Assembly (NCBI GenBank): GCA_951800935.1
Contig: CATOLW010000056.1
Span: 1-7,486 of the forward strand
Length of the DNA: 7,486 nt
Reading direction: 5' to 3'
Source: an uncultured Clostridium sp.
GTDB lineage: Bacteria > Bacillota_A > Clostridia > TANB77 > CAG-508
The notes beneath the pieces were generated by a model. The model saw nothing but the letters and a program-made list of their open reading frames with translations. It was not told where the DNA came from and did no database searches. How positions within the stretch are numbered: the stretch's first letter is position 1; each line of letters starts with the position of its first letter. Below are positions 1 through 7,486 of this stretch, one piece after another. Made by a program: the position numbers and the translations under genes.

Positions 1-645
1 TTGTTTTTTGGTTTCTTTTTTTAAATCTTCTAAATCAATGATTTGATGAATCGTACTAATTGCTCCTAATGGTATTTTGGCTCCTTTTAAAACATACGCT
101 TTTTTTCCCGATGCATTCGATTTTGCTTTTTTGTCATAATTTTTCATGTAACTGTCTTCTGCATTATAATCATATTCTATCTTTCGAACTTTTCTTTCCT
201 CTTCATCTAATATTTCTGGATGTATTAATTCTAAATAGATATAAACAATTTCTTTAAAAAAAGTCGTTCCACTATTGCCATCTGTCAATGAATGAAAAAT
301 GTCAATGTTAATTTTATTCTTAAAATAAGTAACTTTAAATAAATAATTATGATTTTGTCTGCTATCTATATATTTACAAGGATAATCTTGTTCTTCTTCT
401 ATTTTAGGATTTTTATTATTTTCTTCTAAATAGTACCAAAAAAATCCTGGCTTCATTCTTACCTTAAAAAATGGATACTTTTCTAAAGCTTGTTTTACTG
501 CTTCTTCTAATATCTTAGGTTTCACTTCTTCTTTTAAAACAGCAGACAGACGAAATACTGTACTATACTTCTTCCCTGTAGATATTGGAAAAATCTTTGC
601 TGAATTATCTAGCCTTCTCCAATGCAATTTACTTTCTTTTCTCAT
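1..645 (-). CDS. Acyltransferase/condensation-like protein (alcohol acetyltransferase-type), C-terminus cut by window edge
   Basis: The frame is open from ATG at 645 to base 1 (215 codons, no stop), so the C-terminus lies outside the window. AAGGAG sits a few bases upstream of the ATG. The N-terminus (LHWRRLDNSAKIFPIS) has the W-x-R-L-D-N-x-A-K-x-[FY]-P pattern I associate with clostridial proteins of the alcohol acetyltransferase / CoA-dependent acyltransferase fold. Residues 118-123 read HSLTDG, matching the HxxxD(G) catalytic motif of that superfamily (chloramphenicol acetyltransferase, NRPS condensation domains): His118 is the likely general base and Asp122 structural. About half of a typical 400-450 residue protein is present. 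It follows the esterase gene in the same direction with a gap of 30-53 nt, so the two are probably cotranscribed. One gene would attach and the other remove acyl groups, but the substrate is unknown. It contains no in-frame CGG and reads without interruption. Confidence 0.72.
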   Translation of the reverse strand, partial: MRKESKLHWRRLDNSAKIFPISTGKKYSTVFRLSAVLKEEVKPKILEEAVKQALEKYPFFKVRMKPGFFWYYLEENNKNPKIEEEQDYPCKYIDSRQNHNYLFKVTYFKNKINIDIFHSLTDGNSGTTFFKEIVYIYLELIHPEILDEEERKVRKIEYDYNAEDSYMKNYDKKAKSNASGKKAYVLKGAKIPLGAISTIHQIIDLEDLKKETKKQ

Positions 646-675
646 TATTTTTTGCTCCTTTTTCCTAAGTAATGT

Positions 676-1588
676 TTAAGTTTGGGATAAGTATAACTTT
701 AGCTCCCGCACTTCTAATAATTCCTTAATAATTGCTTGATAACCTTGTTCTTCTAACTCTGGTGTACTATTTTTTTCTATCATCCAAATATGTTTTGCTT
801 GTTCATATTCTTTGACTTCTATTGTTACTCCTGCTTCTTTGGCTTTTTCCTTTAATACATGTGCATCTGGATTTAAAATGTCATATGTTCCTGTTAAAAT
901 CGTTACATTTTTTAATTTTGTTAAGTTTCCCTCAATTGGATTGACCAAGTAACTGTTAATTCCATCCTCTCCTGCATAAGCAATTCCTGCTAATTTTAAG
1001 GTTTCTTTGTTTAACTGTTTGTCATTTTTTTGTATTTCTTCAATTTTAGGATTGGTTAATCTTACATCCAACCATGGCGAAATTAAAAGTGTTTTTACTG
1101 GCATTGGTAAATTTTCTTCTCCTATTCTTTCTTCTAGCGCTAATCCTAGTCCTCCTCCTGCTGAGTCTCCCATAATGACTAGATGATTGGTATCAATTCT
1201 ATCGAGTATTTCTTTATAAAGTGGCACTACCATCTTAAAGACATCTTTATAATTGTATTTTGGTGTTAATGGATAGTCTGGCATGATGACAGTTGCACCT
1301 GTGTCTTTTACTATTTTTTCAATAAAATCCCAATGTTGGTTGGTAGCTTCTGCTACATAAGAGCCTCCATGAAAATATAATATTCTAGTATCTGATTTTT
1401 CTTGGTTTTTGGGTGTGACAATAAATAAATTTCTTCCCATATATTTTTTAGTTTCTAGTTCACAAGTTTCTTTTACTTTTTCTGGTACTTTCGTTTGGAT
1501 ATCTACGATCCAATAGTATCCAATGACTAATAATGCTATTGCTACTAAGATTAATGTGCTTCCGTACAATTATTTTTGCTAGTTTCAT
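676..1588 (-). CDS. Membrane-anchored alpha/beta hydrolase (HSL-family esterase), intact only with a +1 shift at CGG
   Basis: This is a carboxylesterase-like alpha/beta hydrolase of the hormone-sensitive lipase group (alpha/beta hydrolase fold-3). The oxyanion motif HGGS is near residue 73, the nucleophile elbow GDSAGG has Ser at about 142, acid candidates are in YDILNPDA (about 236-241), and His is in KHIW (about 266). The natural start is ATG 1588 behind GAGG; it encodes MKLAKIIV, a basic start to a hydrophobic anchor (STLILVAIALLVIGYYW). Codon 9 is CGG (1562-1564), after which the zero frame stops within about 35 codons. Dropping one base of CGGA joins the anchor to the hydrolase domain. 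Starting instead at TTG 1569 avoids the shift but has a stop codon just before it, no ribosome binding site, and loses the basic residues. A second CGG lies near the end (706-708): unshifted the gene ends at 676, shifted it ends at 699 after V-X-S (about 295 residues). It lies downstream of the dnaJ terminator and upstream of the acyltransferase-like gene. Confidence 0.8.
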
Positions 1589-1624
1589 TCTTTCCCGACC
1601 TCTTATCTTTGTTTTTTTTTTGCT

Positions 1625-1694
1625 ATTTTATCATAGATAAATAAAAAAAGCTATACAAATTTCTTAAAGAGTTTCTTAAGAATTTTTTGTATAG
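1625..1694 (-). promoter_or_regulatory. Weak candidate promoter for the esterase gene
   Basis: Reading leftward, TTGTAT (within the terminator stem), 17 nt, then TATGAT (1630-1635) gives a weak sigma-A-like pair. An overlapping TAAAAT (1625-1630) is an alternative -10 box. The only support is that transcription must restart after the terminator. An A-rich leader and GAGG then lead to ATG 1588. Confidence 0.28.
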
Positions 1695-1700
1695 TTTTTT
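1643..1700. terminator. Bidirectional rho-independent terminator after dnaJ
   Basis: A 9-bp outer stem (1651-1659 CTATACAAA with 1686-1694) and a 7-bp inner stem (1661-1667 with 1676-1682) are separated by a small internal loop. A run of seven A on the left (T on the - strand) and a run of T on the right flank the hairpin, so it can terminate in either direction. It closes the hrcA-dnaJ operon right after the dnaJ stop at 1706. Confidence 0.85.
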
Positions 1701-1705
1701 ATTTT

Positions 1706-2863
1706 TTATCCAAATAATCCACGTTTTTTAACTGGTGGTTGCTCATTCATGGTTTTGGCTAACTGTGTTAATAAATCTCTTTGCTCTTTGGATAATCTTT
1801 TTGGTGTTTGAACAGTTACAGTAAACACAAAATCTCCAATGCTACTTGAATTAACAGATTTAAATCCTTTATTTCGAATCGTGACTTTAGTTCCTGTTTG
1901 TGTACCTTCTGGAATTTTATAGTTTTCTTTAGTTCCATCTACCATAGGTATTTCTAGTTCTGCTCCTAAAGTTGCTTGTGTAATGGTAATTGGCACTTCG
2001 CATAAAACATTGTTTCCTTTTCTAGTATAAATACTGTGTCTTTTAATTCGAACAGTAATATATAAATCTCCTTTTGGTCCACCTTGATTTCCTGGTTCTC
2101 CTTCTCCTCGTAAGACAACTGTTTGATTATCATCAATTCCTGCTGGAATTTTCACTTTGATTTTTGGTTGTTTTCTTACTGTTCCTTTTCCATGGCAATG
2201 TTCACATGGTTCTTTAATAATTTCTCCTGTTCCATGACAAGTGGTACAAGTTCTTCTTGTTTGCATTTGACCTAAAATAGTATTTTGAACAGCTGTTACT
2301 TGACCAGTTCCATTACAAGTGGTACATTTCATTTTGGAAGTTCCTGGTTTTGCTCCTGTTCCATGACAAGTATCACATATGTCATCTCTAGTGATAATAA
2401 GTTCTTTTTCTATTCCTTGGAAAGCTTGTTCAAAAGTAATATCCATGTGTAAATTTAAATCTGCACCTTTTTTAGGTCCTGCTTGCCTTCTGCTGTTGTT
2501 TCTTCCTCCAAATCCTCCTCCAAAAAAGGATGAGAAAATATCTCCTAAATCTCCTAAATCTCCAAAGTCAGAACTGCTATAAGAATAATATCCACCTTGC
2601 CCACCAAAAGGTCCTCCTGCTCCACCAAATCCTTGTGGGTCCACAGTTCCAAATTGATCATACATTCTCCTTTTTTGTGGATCTGACAAATTTTCATAGG
2701 CTTCATTTACTTCTTTGAATTTTGCTTCTGCTTGTTCTTTATTATCTGGGTTAGCATCTGGGTGATATTTTTTTGCAAGTTTTCGGTAAGCTTTTTTTAG
2801 CTCATCATCTGTTGCACTTTTATTCACACCTAATATTTCGTAATAATCTCTTTTGCTTGCCAT
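1706..2863 (-). CDS. dnaJ: Co-chaperone DnaJ (Hsp40, type A)
   Basis: This is the J-domain partner that delivers clients to DnaK and stimulates its ATPase. From the chosen ATG it has 385 residues, usual for type A DnaJ. The J-domain (about 4-70) carries HPD at 34-36. A Gly/Phe-rich linker spans about 74-120. The zinc-binding domain has four CxxCxGxG repeats (CDTCHGTG near 163, CTTCNGTG near 180, CTTCHGTG near 206, CEHCHGKG near 220), followed by the client-binding and dimerisation region. I chose ATG 2863 ([13 protein letters not shown]) because GGAGG lies 7 nt upstream; the in-frame ATG at 2884 would add seven residues and place the ribosome binding site inside the gene. It is the last gene of the heat-shock operon, separated from dnaK by a structured 93-nt element and followed by a terminator. 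There is no in-frame CGG and no frame problem. Confidence 0.98.
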   Translation of the reverse strand: MASKRDYYEILGVNKSATDDELKKAYRKLAKKYHPDANPDNKEQAEAKFKEVNEAYENLSDPQKRRMYDQFGTVDPQGFGGAGGPFGGQGGYYSYSSSDFGDLGDLGDIFSSFFGGGFGGRNNSRRQAGPKKGADLNLHMDITFEQAFQGIEKELIITRDDICDTCHGTGAKPGTSKMKCTTCNGTGQVTAVQNTILGQMQTRRTCTTCHGTGEIIKEPCEHCHGKGTVRKQPKIKVKIPAGIDDNQTVVLRGEGEPGNQGGPKGDLYITVRIKRHSIYTRKGNNVLCEVPITITQATLGAELEIPMVDGTKENYKIPEGTQTGTKVTIRNKGFKSVNSSSIGDFVFTVTVQTPKRLSKEQRDLLTQLAKTMNEQPPVKKRGLFG

Positions 2864-2900
2864 TGCTTTTCCTCCTAAATTCATGCAAGGTTCATACCTA

Positions 2901-2993
2901 AAAGAGGGATTTTAAGGAACGTACCTAAAGGTATTACTTATCTGTAATTCGTTTGCACTCATAACAGCTAAGGGCATCTCCTAATCCCTCTTT
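2901..2993 (-). repeat. 93-nt structured intercistronic element between dnaK and dnaJ (11-bp perfect inverted ends)
   Basis: AAAGAGGGATT and its exact complement (2901-2911 and 2983-2993) enclose 71 nt. On the - strand the closing stem can be extended by AGGA/TCCT. Inside are TACC-TTTA-GGTA (2922-2933) and a longer imperfect stem CTGT...ACAG, giving a three-way-junction-like fold. It begins 3 nt after the dnaK stop, and dnaJ's own ribosome binding site follows it. The interior also holds a 21-codon open frame (2977-2912) that fits exactly between the arms, with AGGAG touching its ATG, too close for a good ribosome site. I do not recognise the family. It could be an mRNA processing or stabilising structure, a riboswitch-like RNA, or a miniature palindromic mobile element. 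I see no target-site duplication. Confidence 0.6.
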
Positions 2994-2996
2994 GTT

Positions 2997-4943
<1,947 letters not shown>

Positions 4944-4967
<24 letters not shown>

Positions 4968-5564
4968 ATGTTTAAATTTAATAACATTTTTTAGGAGCTG
5001 ATTTAGCTCTTCTATTATTTTTTGATTATGATTCATAAATTCTTCTGACACTTTATTTTTAAATTCTTCTTGTGTCATTTCAGCTAATTTTCGATTAGAA
5101 AATTCTTTGTATCCTATTTCTTCTCCTAACCAATCTGGTTTATGAAAAAGATTAGCTTGTTTTTCGTCTGGAAATTCTACTTCTGCTGTTAAAAATCCTT
5201 GCAAATAGTCGTAATAAATGTCAATTTCTACTTTTAGCTTATTTTCAATTGGTATGACTACTCTTGTTTTGGTAATTTGATTGCTTACTTTTTTTGGCAA
5301 AAGTTTTTCATACATTTCTTTTGTAATATTGTTTTCTATTTCATATTTTTGTCCAATTTGATAAGAATTATCGTATTGGATATCACCTTTTGTTTTTACG
5401 GTATATACATATTTGGTTTCTTGTTTGGTTTCTACTTTTCGGATTCTTATAATGGTATTTTCATCTCGATAAATGAAAACTTGCTCTATTTTTTGAATTT
5501 CCTCTATTTTTATATTGTCTGGTAAATACTTTATAGCATATTTTCTTTCAATTTCTTTCTTCAT
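4944..5564 (-). CDS. CYTH-domain protein (triphosphatase / class IV adenylate cyclase-like)
   Basis: The 206-residue protein opens with MKKEIERKYAI, carrying the ExExK signature of the CYTH superfamily (CyaB adenylate cyclase, thiamine triphosphatase, inorganic triphosphatase), whose members bind triphosphate with metal inside a beta-tunnel. Other expected charged strands are visible: IRIRKVE, YTVKTKG, KTRVVIP, LKVEIDIYYDYLQGFLTAEVEFP and a C-terminal YKEFSNRKLAEM. The pattern favours phosphohydrolase activity on a triphosphate; which one cannot be told. ATG 5564 fits the GGAG seven bases upstream, whereas GTG 5570 would nearly touch it. The gene lies between grpE and dnaK, where most Bacillota have no gene. 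It starts 52 nt after the grpE stop and its end overlaps the long inverted repeat before dnaK. It has no in-frame CGG and an unbroken frame. Confidence 0.85.
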
Positions 5565-5575
5565 TTTCACTCTCC

Positions 5576-5620
5576 TTAAAACGAATCAAAAGAATAAGAT
5601 TTGTTTTTCATTCGTTTTAA
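5576..5620 (-). repeat. Hairpin at the grpE stop, just ahead of the CYTH ribosome binding site
   Basis: TTAAAACGAAT (5576-5586) pairs perfectly with 5610-5620 (11 bp). After a C-C mismatch, AAAA/TTTT adds 4 bp, leaving a loop of about 13 nt. The grpE stop codon (5617-5619) sits inside one arm, and the GGAG for the CYTH gene abuts the other. No U-run follows, so I read it as a processing, stability or translation-coupling structure rather than a terminator. Confidence 0.65.
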
Positions 5621-6109
5621 TTTGCTACTACTACCATCGAATGCCTAATTACCCTGTTTCCTATTTTGTAGCCTTTTCTATATTCTTCTGCAATTTCTTT
5701 TTCTCCTAACGCTTCATTTTGAATGCTACTTACTGCTTCATGAAGTTCGGGATCAAAAGTTTCTCCTACTGTTTTAATTTCTTCTACGCCTTTAGAAGCT
5801 AAAACATCTTTAAATTGTTTTAGTACTAATTCTACTCCTTTTTTGTATTCTTCATCTCCGTGTTTCTACTTTTGCTGCATTTTCTAAATTGTCTAGTACT
5901 GGTAATATCACTTCTACTACATCAGAAAGAATAGAATTGTATAATCCTTCTCTTTCTTTGGTGCTTCTTTTTTTGAAGTTTTCAAACTCTGCTAATATTC
6001 TTTTGTACCTATCTTCTAATTCTTCATAGTCTTGTTTCGGTACCATTTCTTTTACGTTTTCTACTTCTTGCTTTTCTTCTAAAATTTCTTTTTCTTGCTT
6101 TTCTTCCAT
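5617..6109 (-). CDS. grpE: Nucleotide exchange factor GrpE, intact only with a +1 shift at CGG
   Basis: GrpE releases ADP from DnaK. The zero frame from ATG 6109 gives 83 residues (acidic coiled-coil start, then NFKKRSTKEREGLYNSILSDVVEVILPVLDNLENAAKVET), reaches CGG (5858-5860) as codon 84, and stops two codons later (TGA 5852-5854). Reading CGGA as one residue continues as DEEYKKGVELVLKQF, then the GrpE signature region FDPELHEAVSS and the ending NRVIRHSMVVVAN to TAA 5617-5619. The total is 163 residues, a usual GrpE length. The part after the shift forms the beta-domain head that contacts DnaK, so the unshifted product should not act as an exchange factor. It starts 17 nt after hrcA with AAAGGA upstream. 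There is no homopolymer at the break. Confidence 0.92.
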
Positions 6110-6126
6110 TTTATCACTTTTCCTTT

Positions 6127-7135
6127 CTAGTCAATTTCTTTTAATTTTTTATTGATGTATTTCATAACTGATATAACTTTTGAATAATCCATTCTTTTTG
6201 GTCCTATAATTCCGATTGTTCCTAAATCTTTACCATTTACTTTATGTTTAAAGGTAACAACACTAAAGTCTTTTAACTCTTGCTTTTCGTTTTCTTCTCC
6301 AATGTATACATTAATGTCTTCTGCAAATCCGGAATTTAGCATATCGGCTACTAGTTCTTTGGTATCTAGTATATTAATAAAGTTTTTGGCTAGTTCTAGA
6401 CTATTAAATTCTGGTAATTCAAAGGATTTATTAGTTCCTTCTAAATAGATTTTGTTGTCTTCTTCTAAGACTTTTTTTATTTGATCAATAATTGGTCTTA
6501 TTACATTTATGCTATAGGTCATTTCATCATATAAATATTCTTCTAAAGGTCTGTCAATTGTTTCTATTGGTTGATTTTTTAATTTGTTGTTGAACATATA
6601 GTTTATGGTTTCTACTTGTTTTTCATTGATGTCTTCATCAAATTTTATGATTGTTTCTTTGACTAGTCCAGAATCTGTTAAGATAACAGCCATCATCATT
6701 CTAGTTCCTAGTAAAACAAATTTGATTTCTTCGATTAATTGTGTTGTTGTTTTTGGTCCAATGGAAACGGTTGTATAATGAGTTACTTCTGATATGGTAT
6801 TAGCTGCTATTTTTGTTAAATCTTCGATCTCATTTACTTTGGTTTCTAATTTTGAACTAATGTATTTGATTTCTTCTAAACTGATGTCCTCTTCATTTAA
6901 AAGTTCGTCTACATAGTAGCGATATCCTTTAGCCGATGGAATCCTTCCACTTGAAGTGTGTGTTTTGTCTAAAAATCCACCTTTTTCTAGTTCTGACATT
7001 TCATTTCTGATGGTTGCGCTACTACATTCTAGTCCATGGTTTCCGTGTTAAAGCATTTGAACTTACTGGCTCTGCGGTGCTTATATATTCTTCTACAATA
7101 GCTTGTAGTACTTTCTTTTTTCTTTCATCTAACAA
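6127..7135 (-). CDS. hrcA: Heat-inducible repressor HrcA, intact only with a +1 shift at CGG
   Basis: HrcA binds CIRCE operators and represses class I heat-shock genes. I start it at TTG 7135 (MLDERKKKVLQAIVEEYI), the family N-terminus, preceded by GAGGTG. The zero frame runs to TAEPVSSNALT, meets CGG (7043-7045) as codon 31 and stops at TAG 7022-7024. Reading CGGA as one residue continues NHGLECSSATIRNEMSELEKGGFLDK, the recognition-helix segment of the winged helix, and on to THTSSGRIPSAKGYRYYVD and the dimerisation region, ending at TAG 6127. The total is 335 residues. Spacing between AEPV and SSATIRNEM then equals my memory of the Bacillus subtilis protein, which has Lys at the shifted position, so Arg there would fit. 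A later ATG (6999) gives 290 residues but cuts off the DNA-binding domain. It is the first gene of the operon, with two CIRCE sites in its leader. Confidence 0.93.
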
Positions 7136-7141
7136 CTTTTT

Positions 7142-7148
7142 CACCTCT
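7142..7148 (-). promoter_or_regulatory. hrcA ribosome binding site
   Basis: AGAGGTG on the - strand directly abuts the second CIRCE element and lies six bases before TTG 7135. It decides for the TTG start and places translation initiation next to an operator stem. Confidence 0.7.
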
Positions 7149-7175
7149 TTAGCACTCTTTTGGTTTGATTGCTAA
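7149..7175 (-). promoter_or_regulatory. CIRCE operator 2 (downstream of the promoter)
   Basis: On the - strand this reads TTAGCAATC, 9-nt spacer, GAGTGCTAA. The consensus is TTAGCACTC-N9-GAGTGCTAA, so one arm is perfect and the other has one change. It lies just after the expected transcription start, in the hrcA 5' leader, so it could act as a DNA operator and as an RNA stem next to the ribosome binding site. Confidence 0.9.
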
Positions 7176-7185
7176 CTGTTTATAT

Positions 7186-7212
7186 ATTATACCCATTTTT
7201 AGCACTTGTCAA
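7186..7212 (-). promoter_or_regulatory. Sigma-A-like promoter of the hrcA operon
   Basis: On the - strand, a perfect TTGACA (7207-7212) lies inside the spacer and arm of CIRCE 1. TATAAT (7186-7191) follows after 15 nt; the overlapping TAATAT gives the preferred 17-nt spacing. Either fits a vegetative promoter that HrcA would cover. Confidence 0.8.
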
Positions 7213-7225
7213 TACCAAGTGCTAA
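7199..7225 (-). promoter_or_regulatory. CIRCE operator 1 (over the -35 box)
   Basis: TTAGCACTT, 9-nt spacer, AAGTGCTAA. The dyad is perfect, with the terminal C/G pair of the consensus arms replaced by a matched T/A pair, so symmetry is kept. It overlaps the TTGACA of the hrcA promoter. Its centre is 50 bp from that of CIRCE 2, about five helical turns, so two HrcA dimers could sit on the same DNA face. Confidence 0.92.
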
Positions 7226-7284
7226 TTTTCTTTGTAAATTTTTTGTGAATTTTCAAAAAAGGTATATTTTTCTATTATTTAGGT

Positions 7285-7290
7285 TATAGT
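7285..7290 (+). promoter_or_regulatory. Tentative -10 box for the divergent gene
   Basis: TATAGT lies 26 bp before ATG 7317. No convincing -35 box is found at 16-18 bp, so this is a guess based on position and one hexamer. Confidence 0.25.
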
Positions 7291-7316
7291 AAGAAAAAAT
7301 TAAAGGAGGAATTACA

Positions 7317-7486
7317 ATGGATAGTCCTGGCTATATTTTGAATGAAATTAATAAAGGCATTAAAATGGGAATGGATTCGATTTCTAATGTTGCTGAAAAA
7401 GTACAAGATGATAACTTTAAAAAAGATTTAGAATTTCAATATGATAAATATAATGATATTTTAAATAAGGTAAATACTCAGCTTTC
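7317..7486 (+). CDS. Small helical conserved hypothetical protein, C-terminus cut by window edge
   Basis: ATG 7317 follows GGAGG at good spacing. The 56 visible residues (MDSPGYILNEINKG, IKMGMDSISNVAEKV, then charged helical sequence to NTQL) are strongly helix-forming. They resemble short clostridial hypothetical proteins with a ferritin-like four-helix-bundle look; that comparison is from memory and no metal ligands can be confirmed in this fragment. It diverges from hrcA, with CIRCE 1 about 90 bp upstream, so a link to heat-shock control is possible but unproven. It has no CGG codon in the visible part. Confidence 0.7.
   Translation, partial: MDSPGYILNEINKGIKMGMDSISNVAEKVQDDNFKKDLEFQYDKYNDILNKVNTQL

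Noticed and set aside
2379..2718. Plus-strand open frames opposite dnaJ, and similar ones opposite dnaK, CYTH and the left-edge gene
   Set aside because: They lack ribosome binding sites, have low-complexity composition and lie opposite well-conserved genes; they are antisense shadows.
2901..2993. tRNA gene in the dnaK-dnaJ gap
   Set aside because: The ends pair, but there is no TTC-type T-arm, no D-arm consensus and no 7-bp anticodon loop arrangement.
6127..6999. hrcA starting at ATG 6999
   Set aside because: This start would remove the winged-helix DNA-binding region, which is present just upstream in the same and the neighbouring frame with a proper ribosome binding site.
5852..7045. hrcA and grpE as ordinary pseudogenes or homopolymer sequencing errors
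   Set aside because: The breaks are not in homopolymers, all need the same one-base correction at the same in-frame codon, the rest of each gene is well conserved, and both genes are normally kept intact. Error cannot be fully excluded without reads.

Overview
This is an AT-rich stretch of bacterial chromosome with strong AGGAGG-type ribosome binding sites, TAA/TAG stops and Arg written mostly as AGA. The class I heat-shock operon hrcA-grpE-(CYTH)-dnaK-dnaJ under CIRCE operators points to a Bacillota (Firmicutes) member. An uncultured low-GC Clostridia lineage is my best guess, but the window cannot prove it.

Layout. At the right edge, a + strand gene for a small helical protein (7317 onward) diverges from the heat-shock operon. 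The shared intergenic region holds a sigma-A-like promoter and two CIRCE elements 50 bp apart. On the - strand follow hrcA (7135-6127), grpE (6109-5617), a CYTH-domain triphosphatase-like gene (5564-4944), dnaK (4847-2997) and dnaJ (2863-1706), closed by a bidirectional terminator near 1643-1700. Three junctions carry conspicuous inverted repeats: a small one after grpE, a long possibly two-state hairpin before dnaK, and a 93-nt element between dnaK and dnaJ. Beyond the terminator, still on the - strand, lie a membrane-anchored HSL-family esterase and an acyltransferase-like gene cut by the left edge.

Main observation. Three genes (hrcA, grpE and the esterase) are broken in the standard reading. 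Each break sits exactly at an in-frame CGG codon, and a +1 shift there (four bases, CGGA, read as one residue) restores the full-length family protein. I scanned every CCG/CGG in the window. In-frame CGG codons occur only four times, and the fourth (end of the esterase gene) also gives a sensible ending if shifted. Genes without in-frame CGG (dnaK, dnaJ, CYTH, and the visible parts of the two edge genes) read intact. ACGGA in another phase (GAC GGA, twice in dnaK) causes no break. This suggests that CGG is not a normal triplet codon here but triggers +1 frameshifting, or is read as a quadruplet CGGR. The main alternative is repeated sequence error at three loci.

How the parts work together. 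HrcA should bind the two CIRCE sites and repress the operon; GrpE, DnaJ and DnaK form the Hsp70 cycle. Both HrcA, whose DNA-reading helix lies just after the shift, and GrpE, whose DnaK-binding head lies after it, would need the +1 event, so recoding efficiency could set the chaperone balance.
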